The notes under the pieces are model-generated. The model was not told where the DNA came from and made no database searches. It saw nothing but the letters and a program-made list of their open reading frames with translations. Below, piece after piece: positions 46,894 to 47,458 of a stretch of 47,458 nt of DNA (positions are counted from its first letter, which is position 1; the number at the start of each line of letters is the position of its first letter). Source of the stretch: Candidatus Iainarchaeum sp. (GTDB lineage: Archaea > Iainarchaeota > Iainarchaeia > Iainarchaeales > JAAZKV01); NCBI GenBank assembly GCA_012799645.1, contig JAAZKV010000009.1, positions 1-47,458 on the forward strand. Reading direction: 5' to 3'. A program made the translations under genes and the position numbers.

Positions 46894-47148
46894 ACATAGC
46901 GAGTGGTATTCTCTACAAAATACTCTTCCGCCTTCTTCTTTCATGTATCTGCATTCTCTCCAAGTAGTTGGTGAATATACTCCTGATTGTGTTTCTATTA
47001 CCACATTTTTTATTATATTACAGTGCTTGTCATCCACTTTTTGTTTTGATCGTGGTAAAATTATGTCCTCGTCCCCAATTAGTTTTGGTTTTTCTTCAAT
47101 TTCGTTTTCATTTTTTTTTTCTTTCTTCTTGTTCTTTAATATTTTCAA
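46861..47148 (-). CDS. Hypothetical Cys-containing protein
   Basis: 95 aa with C..TTWRECRYM..FCREYHSLCAKEKCQ. Confidence 0.6.
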   Translation of the reverse strand: MKILKNKKKEKKNENEIEEKPKLIGDEDIILPRSKQKVDDKHCNIIKNVVIETQSGVYSPTTWRECRYMKEEGGRVFCREYHSLCAKEKCQRARR

Positions 47149-47398
47149 TCATTTCTCTTGTACTGTTGTTTAGTTCTTCAGTTTTATTTATTGGGGTTGA
47201 TTTGAAGTTTTTTGGGTAGAGCATTAATTCAACTTCGCTTGCACCAGCAGCCATCATTGCTGGTGATGATTTGTATGTTGTGTTTCCTTTTGGTCGTGGC
47301 ATTTTTTGTATATCAATACTTTGCCCCATTGCTATCATTTTTTCATTCATTTTTCTTGTTCCTTCTACCAAATTTTTAAATGCCATTTTTTTCACCAA
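47108..47398 (-). CDS. Hypothetical protein
   Basis: 96 aa, overlaps downstream CDS by 41 bp; SD-like ggtga upstream of ATG. Confidence 0.6.
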   Translation of the reverse strand: MVKKMAFKNLVEGTRKMNEKMIAMGQSIDIQKMPRPKGNTTYKSSPAMMAAGASEVELMLYPKNFKSTPINKTEELNNSTREMIENIKEQEERKKK

Positions 47399-47458
47399 AT
47401 TTATTTTTCGTTTTAGTAACTATAACATTTATTAGAATATAAATCTTTGCTGCAAGTA

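Noticed and set aside
1-47458. CRISPR array
   Set aside because: No regularly spaced repeats with unique spacers were seen; repeats found are short tandem or AT-tract types.
1-47458. rRNA genes, transposases, integrases or prophage genes
   Set aside because: No recognisable sequence or protein motifs for these in the window.

Overview
AT-rich archaeal chromosomal segment, probably DPANN-like (inference). It is dominated by informational genes: RNase P Rpp21, DnaG primase, Hjc, Pth2, HerA/NurA/Rad50, RpoK, S17e, aEF1B, CCA-adding enzyme, TYW3, Elp3, Pelota, ABCE1 and ThrRS. There are four tRNA genes, and two of them carry introns at the canonical 37/38 position. Accessory content: a tail-to-tail overlapping 5mC methyltransferase / putative restriction endonuclease pair (4.7-6.7 kb); an ArsR-like regulator with IscS-IscU (12.1-14.1 kb); and a large minus-strand type IV pilus region (34-44.4 kb) with one ATPase, two membrane platform proteins, a prepilin peptidase and about ten class III-signal pilin-like genes, several of them missed by the ORF track. 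Best candidates for new biology: an 87-bp nearly identical pilin N-terminal cassette shared by two otherwise divergent pilins about 40 kb apart; an unassigned 500-aa protein beside HerA/NurA; a Q/N/G/Y-rich insert in DnaG; a 9-bp tandem repeat that places a stop codon in every unit between NurA and a HAD gene; and a hairpin-bearing insert flanked by 40-bp direct repeats near 46.8 kb. All assignments come from reading motifs by eye; no database search was run.
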